DNA of 64,000 bases from Ficedula albicollis (Eukaryota > Chordata > Aves > Passeriformes > Muscicapidae): the NCBI RefSeq assembly GCF_000247815.1, contig NC_021671.1, forward strand, positions 21,571,267 through 21,635,266. The letters are read 5' to 3'. Positions 27,081 through 39,080 of the stretch are shown here, piece after piece (positions within the stretch are counted from its first letter, which is position 1; every line of letters begins with the position of its first letter). The notes below the pieces were generated by a model. The model saw only the letters and a program-made list of their open reading frames with translations, was not told the DNA's origin and did no database searches. The position numbers and the translations under genes are program-made.

Positions 27081-27353
27081 CCGTTCTTCTGGAGAGGTGT
27101 TGTCATCCAGGTTATTGAGGGCGTTTTCCACCCGGGCCAGACGACCAGACAGGGACAGCAGGAGGTTGACCACTTTGTCAAGGTCGCCAATAAACATCTT
27201 GAATTTGTCAAACTCATTTGGTTTGCAGACTTCTTTCACAATGGCCTCTACCTCCTCCCCCAGGATATTGTTCGCCTGGATGTCCTCCAGAAGCGTCTCT
27301 CGTGCTTCTCTCAGCACCTGCAGCTTCCTACTAATGCTGTCAATAAGTTCTTG
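27081..27353 (-). CDS. SHROOM2: SHROOM2 exon (probably exon 9), ASD2 core
   Basis: The exon has exactly 91 codons with phase 0 at both ends. The acceptor TTTTCCACAG is at 27354-27355 and the donor CGG|GTGAGAAG is at 27080. It encodes [19 protein letters not shown], then [18 protein letters not shown], then [20 protein letters not shown] and [19 protein letters not shown]. This is the most conserved part of the Shroom ASD2 domain, the helical ROCK-binding coiled coil, and it differs from the human protein at few positions. The SISRK and ALNNLDD variants match SHROOM2 rather than SHROOM3. Confidence 0.97.
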
Positions 27354-30300
27354 CTGTGGAAAATAAAAGAGATAAGAATTTATTAGCACTACTGCTTTTT
27401 TCCCTACTTCTGAAGGTCATGTCAGCTAGCAGTTTAATACAATTCAAATTTCCATGAGGCTTTGACAATGGGTGCATTACAAATAAATACCTGCCTGTGT
27501 CAAAGGTCTATACCTCTGCATTCAAAGGTTCAGGACATAGCTGCACAATGCTCAGCTTGAGACTTAAAGCAAATTGCCTTTGTGGAAAAAGATGAAGGCT
27601 TTTCACCCTACCAACACCCTTCCTGCTTCTTCTTTGAGCAGCTTCAAAGCCTGCTATTAACAGCAGAAAGTATAGCACATGTCTGTCTCTAAATATCAGG
27701 TCCATAACACCTTGGTGAAGAGCTACACTTAAGGAGATACACAGTACTGGAAAAACAACCCTGAATTTTCCACATGATCCAGTTAAAACTAGGGCACTGT
27801 CAAGCTTTCTTTTCCTTTCTGCATAATATTAGCATTCTTCCAATAGCAGTCTTTCCCCTCTCAGAAAATCTTAGCATTAACAGTGCCTTACAACATTACA
27901 ATCATAATCCATGTGGCACAGGGAATAAAATCTACTGCATTGTACAAAGCAGCTCTGTGCAAAGTGACGCTGTCAAAGGACCAAAAAAGCATCACTGTCC
28001 TAGGCCAGGCGAACACACAATCTCACTTTAAGTTTGGGGGGCTTCTGTCCTATAGCCCCACTGCCTGAGGTGCACTTGCACTGTCTTAGAAAAGCATGTC
28101 AGGTGCAGAACCAGCAGAAACCAGACCAAGAATCCAAATCTCTCTTGATCACCTGTGGTCCCCCTCTGTGCTACTTTCCTGCATTTGGGCAAGAGGTTTG
28201 TTTCTTACACATCCATTAGCTTTTGCTGGTGCACAAGTGGTGTTAGTTCAGCCAGCTGTCAACTTTGAGATAATTCATACCCTAAAAATGCCTCATTCAT
28301 TTAAATGTAGGTGCCTATTTGGTATTCAGCTAATTTCCAAGAAGAAAACTTCCAAAGCATTCTCTAAACATACACCTCAGTGCAAATACTGAATGAAAAT
28401 TATATCCTTAAAAGAGTCATTATTTCACAGTACTCCTGGCTTTTTTTAAAAATTACTCATGACATTCTTTAGGAACTCTGCTTTCTAAATGCAAATCTGA
28501 TTACAAGCCTTCATGATTACTGAGAAACATACTGATAGCAGCTGCTGCTCACAGAGGCCACTGAACAGTCATTGCAAATTTATTTTGGGAACAAAAACCA
28601 ACACAAAACAAAGTCTGCCATTCTAACAGAAAGCAACTACTCTGTGAAAATGTAACAGCCTTTTTGAAAATAGAAATTCAACCCATGGATTATCCATACA
28701 GTTTTTTTCGTTTTGATTTAATGTACTCAGTCCCAGTTAATCTGGATCTAGGTTTTCTGTTAGCCTCGGTACCCAGAAGATTAAGGTAGTAAGCAGTTCT
28801 ACAGATGCCTGCTTTACTGACTGATTAATCTGCAGGATTTGATTTTTTTTTCCCCCTTCTCTCAATGCAAATGCAGTTTGATTTGGATTATGTAGGTCAC
28901 AGTGCTACACTCTCATTTCCCTCAGATGACATGCACTATGCTGCTGTTTCACCATTCGAAACACAGTGGTGCTCCATGTTATTATCTCAAGATTTTTCAC
29001 TTCTGCAGCTGGGCTGCGACTTTCTTTAATTTAAAAAAAGTCACATGGCTGCTCAGCATTTACTGATCTGGCCTGCCAGTCCAGATCAGCTCTCTCAGTT
29101 TCTTTCTTTAAAAAAGGAAGAAGCCATTTTCCCGGTAACATCCCAAGCAGCTGAAGCTAACCTCTAAAGCAACAATTTTTCAGGTGAGAAGGCCATAATA
29201 CTAAGACTGTCATATCTATTAAGAATTGGATTATGATCACTGATTACTTCGTACCCAGATGAAGCATCCTCTGCATGCAGGAACTGTGAACTCACTACAT
29301 TCTTCTGCTAAACAGCAGAATATCTGTATTATGTTCAATATCTACTGAGCCAGAAGAGCTGCAGTCTACATCTTGAGACTGGCAGATGAATAATTTATAG
29401 CTATGAATTCTGTACCAGTACACAAGAAAACAATAAAGTCATTCTTGTTGATCTGACTAGTAACACAGAAGGTGGTTCAGTAGAGCACTGCTCAGGTGGC
29501 TCACTGCTTGGCATGCTTTTATGTAAATGATACTATGCTTTGAGCTCACCACCCCATTCCTAAGGAATTCAAGCCTTAAACCAGATAAAACTGGTATACG
29601 TTAATTATTTTTACACTCTTCAGCAGCTGCTGAAATTTTCCAATGGATAAAGGGGAAACTTCCTACACAGCCACACATGGATTTTCCTTACTACAAAAAA
29701 CATTCCTATAGCGTCTTCAAAATCTGATCAGTATTTTATAATTGTGGTAAACCTACATTAAACTCTACATAAGACACACACATTCAGTTCCTGCTAGCTG
29801 GGAGTACAAGGATTGGCTCAAAATATCAAAACAAAAAATAAAAGAATTAACAGCCCTATATGAAATTCCAGTACTTATTTCAAAAGAAAAAAATATCACC
29901 ACACATTTCTGGTTTGCAGAGCAGAGAATGACAAATACAGAAATCATTCCACAGTGGACTGCAATTAAGATATCTCATAACAGAGCTACCAGTTTCCAGG
30001 AATTAAGAAACAGGTTCTGGGCATATGGCCCGTCTAAAACTACTGAAGTCATAAAGTGTGTTATTAAAATGTTCAGGTCCCTAACAATGCCTTGTTAAAC
30101 TATTGCCAGATATGAAAAGCTAGACCAAGCTGTATCTTCTGTCCATTTAATAAAGATTCCTTGACCCACTTACAAAGAGTTTTATATGTTTTCTGACAAG
30201 ATTCACGATGAAAGCCCATTGAACTGAGAGCGCCATCCCCATGTGAAAGAGCAGGCAAGAGAAGCAAGCAGCAGGGTGTGTGTGCTACAACATGTACACT

Positions 30301-33050
30301 TAAAGGAGAAGATGGGAGTGTTCTGCTAAAAGCCCTTTGTGAAAACCTTCCTATCTCATATGATTAGTGCCATATACTGAAGCTGGGGGATGGATAGAGA
30401 AGTATGAAAAGGATAAACAAGAAACCAACAAAAGTAAATGGCACTCTTGCTTATAAAAGTTTTAGTATTTAGTTTGTTGGGCAAACAAGAAAGGCTTAAT
30501 TTTACCTACCTCCTACTCTGTAATTAATGAGAATGAAACTAATTCTAGCAAAATCACGAACGTGACAATCATGTGGCACCAGATATAACCAAATTATTTA
30601 AAATGAAGTGAAATCCTTAATTTGTCTAAGTAGTACAGCTGTTGGATTCAGCAGCTGTCTAGCAAGAGGGTGAGGGAAGGGCTCCTGCTGCAGCCACACC
30701 ATGTCCCTGGCAGTGCACAGCACCCTGAACCATGCGATGCAGAGACAGCAGAGGGAGGCTGAAATAACACAGAGGTGACTGAAAACACAACAGCCCACTC
30801 AAATGCAGTGCCAGCCACGCCTGCTCTGAACCACAGGTGGAAATCTCTCATTCTTAGCAACTATAGTCCTAATAATGAAAAATCATTTATTTGGGACTGG
30901 ATTATCAAGTACACCCTGGTAGCTGATTTTTAAGCAGAGAGCTGACTTGTACAGAAAAGGTTTGCACACCACTGCATTACTGGCTTAGATAAACAGTTAA
31001 ACTACATCACTTTACTTGATCAAACAAAACATTTCCTCTAGCTTATCCATACTGGGAACAATGATTAAAATATTTTGTGCCAAGGTACTAATGAGATGAA
31101 TGCAATGATTTCACTGTAGGACAACACTTTTTCCAACCACACAAATGTCAGATCATCATTGCAGTATCTAGGGAATTATGCTGACCTTTGATCAGAAATA
31201 AAACATCAAAGGATGGGTATGAATAAGAAGATTGATTCCCTCCCTTGTGACAAGCAACTTCCACTGAATCCACCAAGATAATTAATTATCCCCTCCCTTG
31301 TGACAAGCAACTTCCACTGAATCCACTAAGATAATTAGTTATGGACCAAGCTGTATCTTCTGTCCATTTAATAAAGATTCCTTGACCCACTTACAAAGAG
31401 TTTTATATGTTTTCTGACAAGATTCACGATGAAAGCCCATTGAACTGAGAGCGCCATCCCCATGTGAAAGAGCAGGCAAGAGAAGCAAGCAGCAGGGTGT
31501 GTGTGCTACAACATGTACACTTAAAGGAGAAGATGGGAGTGTTCTGCTAAAAGCCCTTTGTGAAAACCTTCCTATCTCATATGATTAGTGCCATATACTG
31601 AAGCTGGGGGATGGATAGAGAAGTATGAAAAGGATAAACAAGAAACCAACAAAAGTAAATGGCACTCTTGCTTATAAAAGTTTTAGTATTTAGTTTGTTG
31701 GGCAAACAAGAAAGGCTTAATTTTACCTACCTCCTACTCTGTAATTAATGAGAATGAAACTAATTCTAGCAAAATCACGAACGTGACAATCATGTGGCAC
31801 CAGATATAACCAAATTATTTAAAATGAAGTGAAATCCTTAATTTGTCTAAGTAGTACAGCTGTTGGATTCAGCAGCTGTCTAGCAAGAGGGTGAGGGAAG
31901 GGCTCCTGCTGCAGCCACACCATGTCCCTGGCAGTGCACAGCACCCTGAACCATGCGATGCAGAGACAGCAGAGGGAGGCTGAAATAACACAGAGGTGAC
32001 TGAAAACACAACAGCCCACTCAAATGCAGTGCCAGCCACGCCTGCTCTGAACCACAGGTGGAAATCTCTCATTCTTAGCAACTATAGTCCTAATAATGAA
32101 AAATCATTTATTTGGGACTGGATTATCAAGTACACCCTGGTAGCTGATTTTTAAGCAGAGAGCTGACTTGGACAGAAAAGGTTTGCACACCACTGCATTA
32201 CTGGCTTAGATAAACAGTTAAACTACATCACTTTACTTGATCAAACAAAACATTTCCTCTAGCTTATCCATACTGGGAACAATGATTAAAATATTTTGTG
32301 CCAAGGTACTAATGAGATGAATGCAATGATTTCACTGTAGGACAACACTTTTTCCAACCACACAAATGTCAGATCATCATTGCAGTATCTAGGGAATTAT
32401 GCTGACCTTTGATCAGAAATAAAACATCAAAGGATGGGTATGAATAAGAAGATTGATTCCCTCCCTTGTGACAAGCAACTTCCACTGAATCCACTAAGAT
32501 AATTAGTTATGTCCCTCAATCATTATTAATTTGGGAGGCAGGAGAAACAGTTTGCTATTCATGAAAACATAAGTGGAGGAAAATAAACAAGAAAAAAGAT
32601 GTGTATATATTCCTTCTTTCTCAAGACAAACCCAAATTCTGGACCTAAATTTCAAAAATTTGGAACAACTAAAATCCCACTAGCTTCAGTGGGATACATA
32701 AACACTGGTGTTTCTTTTTACATAGTGAGAAATAGAGAAAGACCTCAAATGAAAAACGGTATTTTAAAATAACCTCCTCAAGACTTCTCCCCTTGAGACT
32801 TTTCAAAACATGCAATAAATTGCAAGAAGCGCCTAATATGAAGTTCCTAAATTCCCAGGTGATCACTTAACTCATCCCTAAAAATAAACAAAAAAATTCC
32901 CCAGAACCAAAAGAGGCTGATTTTTTCCAAACTGATCCTGTACATCTAGAAGGCCTTTTTTATTGAGGGGTGTTTAGTCAAACAAATTCACAGTTAATGT
33001 AATGAACACAACTCAGAGCCTCCCATTACACTTTTAGAAATGTTTTTTAC
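27354..33050 (-). other. SHROOM2 intron with internal 1.2-kb tandem duplication
   Basis: This is a 5.7-kb intron with GT/AG borders. The only structure I recognise in it is the duplication at 30123-32511. The rest is unique AT-rich sequence. Confidence 0.9.
30123..32511. repeat. Near-identical tandem duplication, 1,221-bp unit
   Basis: Copy A runs 30123-31343 and copy B runs 31344-32511, with a constant offset of 1,221. By eye I find one substitution in the body (T at 30950, G at 32171). At the right end, copy A carries two copies of a 53-bp block starting CTCCCTTGTGACAAGCAACT (31240 and 31293) and copy B carries one. That accounts for the 53-bp length difference. The unit holds no exon and no recognised transposon. 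Confidence 0.95.
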
Positions 33051-33231
33051 CTTCTTCTCTGACAAGTCATGATCCAGTTCATCTTCAGAATCATCCTCAC
33101 TCTGCTGCTGTTGCTGCTGCTCCTGCATGTCCTTCATTTTAATCAGCAGCTCTGCCTTTGGTGCAGATGTGCTGTAGTAAGTAGAATTGGTTGTCAGGGA
33201 GATGGCAGACGGTGCATTCTGCTCCTCTTTC
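33051..33231 (-). CDS. SHROOM2: SHROOM2 exon (probably exon 8), glutamine/acidic segment
   Basis: The exon is 181 bp: one base finishing a Lys codon, then 60 full codons ending EKK in phase 0. The acceptor TTTTCCCAG is at 33232-33233 and the donor AAG|GTAAAAAAC is at 33050. The peptide runs [19 protein letters not shown], then [19 protein letters not shown], then a short Gln run and an acidic stretch [17 protein letters not shown]. The human version reads [19 protein letters not shown] followed by QEQQEHEEDSGSD, so the Gln run is longer here. The segment lies inside ASD2 just before the main coiled-coil arms. The donor is acceptable but weak, because +4 and +5 are both A. Confidence 0.94.
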
Positions 33232-34129
33232 CTGGGAAAAAGTCAAAACTTTCATTAACTGCCTTGACACCCTAATAAGTGAAAAGTAAGAAGAATGTTT
33301 TAGAGCCATCATTTCACCAAGCAAGCAGGGGGTTCAAGAGAAAACCATTACCTATGTAAATAAGATAAATAAACAAACACTGTCTGTGAATAAAATCCAT
33401 GCAAATTCAGTACATGCTCAGCAAAAGCTAAAACTGAAATCATGCAGAAGATCATACATCATTACAAGAATTGAAATGCATCAAAGAGACCACATCTGGA
33501 AACAAAATGGAAAGTTACATTTTACAAAGTAGTGCAAAAAAATCTCAGTGTCACAGACAGTATTCTTTTGGATTGAGATAGTACAATATAAGTATTTATC
33601 TTTTTGATTAGGGAATTATAAACAAACTTCTCAAGAAGGATACAACTTATCAGATAATTTGTATCAAGAAAGCAAAAAATCACAGAACATCTATGTGGAT
33701 GGAATTCAATTATTTTCTTTCTTTGATTCAATTCACTTCTAGGAAATGCCTCATGCCTGCTTCAAGTCTTCCTAAATTTTAATCACATAAAAAAGGCAAG
33801 AATATTGTTCCTTCTCTATCCAATTTTGAGAATGGATGATTTTCGTAAAATATGTAATCATGATTAAATGGCAAAAGTTATTATTTCTCAAGTTGTCAAA
33901 AACTGGCTTTTAACCGTGTCTTGGAAATGTTTCATATTGTACAACAGTAGTTGTAATTTCTGTCATTAATGGTATCACTAGTAGTACACACTTGACTACT
34001 ATTCTATCGCAGAAGTCTCAGAAAAAATCCTCAACAGAAGGAAGACTCACCTCCAGCCCCCATGGAGTACTGACACACTCTGGATAAAAGGCTACAAGGA
34101 CATACCAGCTTACAGAAAGTAATACTCAC
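33232..34129 (-). other. SHROOM2 intron, 0.9 kb
   Basis: This is a phase-2 intron with GTGAGTA donor and TTTTCCCAG acceptor. No repeat or other feature is recognised. Confidence 0.9.
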
Positions 34130-34681
34130 TTCTCTTCTGAAATTTTTGGAGAGGGAACTTTTGGCAGAAGCTTCCTGCGCTGCTGAGCTTCTTCTAGGAG
34201 ATGTTCATCTTTAGGGAATATACCAACCATCAGATCCATTGTTGTTTTTATTTTCACATTAGGATCTAGTATGTCTGCTAGAGATTTATCTCTTCCCACA
34301 ATCTCTCTGGCGAGTTCTTCTGACTTCCAGTCTTCGAAGGTCTTTTCTTTGGCCTTTACATAGCTGGATGCTTGCGTGGCAGCACTGCCATCCTTCAAGT
34401 TGCTCCCAGGTTCTTCAGCTGCTTGAGGATCAACTGGTTTGGTTCTAGCTTCTGGCTCTGGCTCTACACCTTGCCTGGTGTAAGCACAGAATCGTGAATA
34501 GGACTGCTCAGAAGTACTGAGTGTTTTAATCTGGTCCTTTTCCAAACCACAGGGTAAAGCAGGAGGCTCCATGGTACTGACAAGGCTCTGCCGACTCTCC
34601 TTTTCCGCACTGCTCTCAGAATGAACTATCTTGATAGGAACCATTTTCACGGTAGTATTGTTGTCCATAACCCTTTCAATT
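34130..34681 (-). CDS. SHROOM2: SHROOM2 exon (probably exon 7), entry into ASD2
   Basis: The exon has 183 codons plus split codons. The acceptor TTTATTTTCCAG is at 34682-34683 and the donor AGAA|GTGAGTA is at 34128-34129. It begins [18 protein letters not shown], nearly identical to human SHROOM2, then has [48 protein letters not shown] and [20 protein letters not shown]. These last segments are the conserved N-terminal part of the ASD2 (SD2) region, which forms an elongated coiled coil that docks on ROCK1/ROCK2. The middle of the exon, around [15 protein letters not shown], is a variable acidic and proline-rich linker. The human counterpart is of similar length in this region. Confidence 0.96.
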
Positions 34682-37600
34682 CTGGAAAATAAACAAAATT
34701 CATCCTTAGAAATGGAAGAATCTTAAATCTCAATTCATATCTGCAAATCAGAGGGGATGCCCAAAAAGACAGGTAAGAGAGTGAAGTAATGGACTATTCC
34801 TAGCACTGTATCTCCATCAAGCCCTAAATCTACATGTTCTTTTCTGCCCACAAATTTTAAATAGTATTATTAGTTCATCTGTAAGATATGCTAACATCAG
34901 CCTTGTACAATACTTATGATACAGGACTTCTGTTTGTTTCCGTGCACCCAAGGGTCCAGTGTCAGCAGCCAGGCCCTGGATTTCCAGCAGCACTGCTGAA
35001 GCTCCTTTTACCCCTTTGCTGCCACAGGCACAGAGGAAAGCGTTGCCCCCAGCCCACCCTCACTGTCTCACACATATCCAACACTGTCCTTGCCTTTTGG
35101 CCTGACAGGCACCTGAGCTGCCTGGGGAGTCTGTGATGCCCTCACATCAATTCTCAGCTCTTCCAAGGGAAGAGACAACAGACCAGATGGGAGCATCCCA
35201 CAGGCTAGGTTTTTGCTGAACTACAAGAATAACAACGAATTACCTATGGAAAATCTGGAAATAATTCAAAACTTAATTACATGGTTAAAAAAAAATCATT
35301 TATAAAATTTCACATATGACATAGAAGCTTAATAAATTGATCACACCATAGTGTCCTAGTTTTCCACTTAAAGAAGAGAAACCAGTCATTGAAGAGGATA
35401 AAATACAATTCTGGATATTCTTTTTAAGAGAAGCTTGTAGTAGAAGTTCTGTACTGCCACCTTAGCCACTCAGTCAGGAAAGCTATTTAAAGCAGAGGCT
35501 AACTTAGATTTTTAAGCTGGACAACAACTTGTTAAATAACATTACAGAAACATCTGTATAGTATGTAAACCATACAAGGAACTGAAGTCTACTTTAGTGG
35601 TTCTGAGTTTGCAAAAATTTTAAAATAATTGTCATAATGTGGGTTTGGAACCTCTACAGCAAGGAAAGGAACATTGCCTACTAGCTAAAATATCTGGTTT
35701 CATCTGGCTGGGTAGCTTGCTGCCTTTCAGATAAGTGACTGAGACATACTACAGCCCTTTTCCTCTAAGTATGGGTGTGTTACTTTCCCTAAAACAAGCT
35801 TATACTTTTCTGCTGTTGGTAACAGCAGAATCTGTTTGACTTGACATTTTTCAGAAGTTGTATCTTGTATTTTAAAGGTGTATTTGCCTCTGAATGAACA
35901 TGCAGCCCCCCAGTAAGTATTTACTTTCCACAAGTGCTTTGTAGACATGCTTTGGCATACTGATCCAACTCCTGGGGCAGGTTCTCCAGCCCATGCTGAA
36001 CCTTCCCACTCCCATTTCATCAAGCTGTTTTCATTGGAGGGCACTGTCATTTTAAAGAGATCACTTCTGTGCCCACTGCTCAGAGCCAGCTCCCCACACC
36101 TGGGACTCTCCTCCTGACTGTAGCAGAGCTGGGCAGTTCCCAGCCACCACCCCCAAATCTTTCTTTTGATAATTTTAGTTAAAGCCCACACATTTGAAAG
36201 TCTACTAGAACGTGAAGAGGAACATATTTTGGAATCTGGGGGAAGTGTAAGATGAATGCATAAATGTATGGGGGGCAACTGGAAAAGAAGTGAGCAGAGT
36301 GAAATTCTTCACCTAAAATGCCCAGCATCTGTTTTGAGACTTTGAGTACATTCCTGTCAGCCTAGTCAAAGATTTTTCAGAAACTTAAGGCATCATTAAA
36401 TCGATTGCTTTCAGTAAAAGCAAAGACAGCTCAACACCAGGTGTTTCAAAAATTCTGTTTCTGCAATCACTACCTTCATGTTTTCTGAAGGTTTTCCATT
36501 TGTGGAAAGGCAGCATGAATTTTTGACTTGCAGCAACTCTGCTTTGTGGACATTCCGAAGCTTCAACCCAACTACAAACAGTCCCTCCTTGACTTAAGTT
36601 CAGGCTTACTGGAAATCTATTAATGCACTCTTTTCAGCTTTCTTGTTGCTAAACAGCTGTGTCTGGCAGTAGGAAGGTGGTGGACACCATCAGTATTTGC
36701 CCCACACACATTATTCTACCTAAATCACTGCAGGAAACCCTGCACACACACTCACCTTGGCCTGTTGATAATGAGACACTTTTCTTAAAAGAGTACAAAA
36801 GCTATAAACTAACATCATCAAACATTAGCTGCCCCCAGCATGCAAAGTGGCATGTCCAAAAGCTCATATGCAAGGAGCCAATAGAAATAGTACACCAAAT
36901 CAGATTAACTATGGATTAAGATAAACCTGCTTAACATATTTTATTCATATAAAATAAATACCATATAGAAAGTTTTGAGGTATGGCCGCCATGCTTGTCC
37001 TTTTCAGCCAAACCTGTTTTAGTGAGTTATTTAATTATTAACTGGGGACAACATATTGTGTGCAAACAAGAACTGTCTGGGCCTAAGAATTTAAAATATT
37101 AGCAAAAGATTCACAGGGTAAGTATTTTATCATTCAGATACGAACATATAATTAGGCACACCTCAGTGCTTATTTCAACATTAAAGCTTAGCAAAAAGGA
37201 AGAACAAATGCAATTTGCTTTCTACGCATCCTTTGTATCCCTTGATAAAATAATACATTAAGGAAGTCAAAGCAAAATATTAAGGAAGTCATTACTGTCA
37301 TCCACTTTAGCACATGGATTCTAGGGTTCATATGACATATTGCACTTTCCATTGTAAATCATATTATTACTTCATGTTAAAAACACTGCAGAATGAAAAC
37401 TCACTTTTTCCTCCAGTTGTAAGAGGAAAAATATGAAGGCCTATTTAGGAAAAAAAGTGATTCATGTTTTCATGTCATAAGGCAAAATGGAAAACAGCCT
37501 GAGTTTGTTCAATCATTTACATTAGAGGAGGAAAGCCATGCCAAGTGCTTTTGCTCAGAGAAGCAACCTCTGCATGAATTCGGCTTAGAGGTTTTGTTTT

Positions 37601-38327
37601 CGTTCTTTAACCATGAGTTATAGTGCTGAAGGATTTATGAAAACCAAGATTCCTGAGCTTTCTGGAAGAGTTTGTTATCTTATGGGAGAATAACCTTTTA
37701 TGATGTTAGCAGCATATGACAGATGCAGCAATCAGTTAATTTCAGTCAGTTGTCTGAGCTGACCCTGGGAAAGGACTGAAAATCTCCTACTGAGTGTTCA
37801 GTCCTTGTCAACATTGTGTTGAGGACCGCTCCACAGACAACCTGAAGTGTCACATTTCACTGTAAAAGCAACATAAAAATTTGGCAAATGTATATTACTC
37901 TGTGTGTTTTCAAAACAGATCTTCTCACAAAGGATCCAGCTTCCCTTCCCGCATCTGCTTTTCCCTACCTACACTGATTCATATTTACATACAGACTCAG
38001 GTAGGGTATATGATGACAGGGACTTTTGTGACTTTGCCTGTACTTTCAGAGGCAAATCCCTTAGAATCCTTCCCTTTTATTTTCTACTAACTATCAGGTA
38101 TAACACCTGGGCAGCACAAGTCAACTAAAAGAAACCACAGACCAGCTGAAGGACATTAACAGTATCAAAAGGAATTCTACACAAGTCTGTGGTCTCTCAA
38201 ATATGCTAGAGTGGCTCAATGCTTAAGGAACTTTAAGAATGTGTAAAGAAAATGAACAGACAACCAATATTAAGGTCTAACTTGGCAAAATGTGTTAATA
38301 ACAAAGTAAAGAAGTTACATCTAGTAC
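34682..38327 (-). other. SHROOM2 intron, 3.6 kb
   Basis: This is a phase-2 intron with GTACTAG donor and TTTATTTTCCAG acceptor. I see no repeat family. A 183-codon minus-strand frame at 35727-36278 has no resemblance to known proteins and no splice sites in the right phase. Confidence 0.88.
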
Positions 38328-39080
38328 CTGGCTGGGTTCTCATCCTGTAAGGACACAGGAGGTTTATCAGTGAGCTTCTGTGGTGCAAACTGGGGAGAAG
38401 GGGACCTTGATGACTCCATGCCAGGCTTTTGAAGATACCGATACTTGGAAGACTCAGACTTGAGGTGTGTTTTTTCTTCTAAGTGCTGACAAACATTCTC
38501 TGTGGATGACACTTGCTGGAGCTGCTGTGGATTAGCACTCTTCAGTTTTCCATTGAAAGCTGCAGGACTCTGACAGAGAGAGGACTGACTGGCAAAGACT
38601 TCGGCAGAGCTGGGGGATGAGGACAGAAAGGGCTGGCTGGCTGCTACCAGCAGAGATTCAGAAGATGTGCCAAGAGATGGTGCAGAAATATCTGGTCGCC
38701 TGTATTTATCTCTTTTGGGTCGTGGTGGCCTCGCTGGTGGAGCAGGTCCACGCTTCTTGTTCAGCAGCACTGGCTCTATTCTATGGTTTTCCTCTCCTTT
38801 GCCCCAGGACTGAGAGGAGTGGTTCTCGTTCAAGGTCTGTGGCTCAGAGTAGGGCAGGTGAGGCAGGCTACGATCCTTGCTGTTCTCATTCACATTTTCC
38901 TGAGTGTATCGGTAGTCACTAGGCAATGTTCCAGACCTGCCCCGGCTCTCGTGAGGCAGAACTGTAGGTTCTTGCACATGCAAAGGTCTGACAGAAGATT
39001 TCCACTTGTGGCCTAAATTCTGGTCCAGCTGATTGCTCTTCTCTCGTGAGATTTCCCTCAGGGCCCCTGTTTCAGCTTGT
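38328..39080 (-). CDS. SHROOM2: SHROOM2 exon (probably exon 6), proline-rich linker
   Basis: The exon has 250 codons with a split codon at each end. The acceptor is TTTTCTCTAG at 39081-39082 and the donor is CCAG|GTACTAG at 38327. The first base completes an Arg codon with the AG of the preceding exon, and translation continues [15 protein letters not shown]. Recognisable blocks are [17 protein letters not shown] (human has GRAGTLPRDYRYSEES) and a basic proline-rich stretch, [20 protein letters not shown], near the middle. Near the end [18 protein letters not shown] is followed by ENPAR. The proline-rich part could bind SH3 or similar domains; that is inference. Most of the exon is Ser/Pro/Gln-rich linker between ASD1 and ASD2 and is poorly conserved outside these blocks. 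Confidence 0.95.

Noticed and set aside
30598..32081. Pairs of identical 66- and 70-codon frames
   Set aside because: They are identical only because the 1,221-bp segment is duplicated. The peptides resemble no family and lie in an intron.
35727..36278. A 183-codon minus-strand frame in a SHROOM2 intron
   Set aside because: The neighbouring SHROOM2 exons join in phase without it, it has no homology that I can see, and no matching splice sites frame it.
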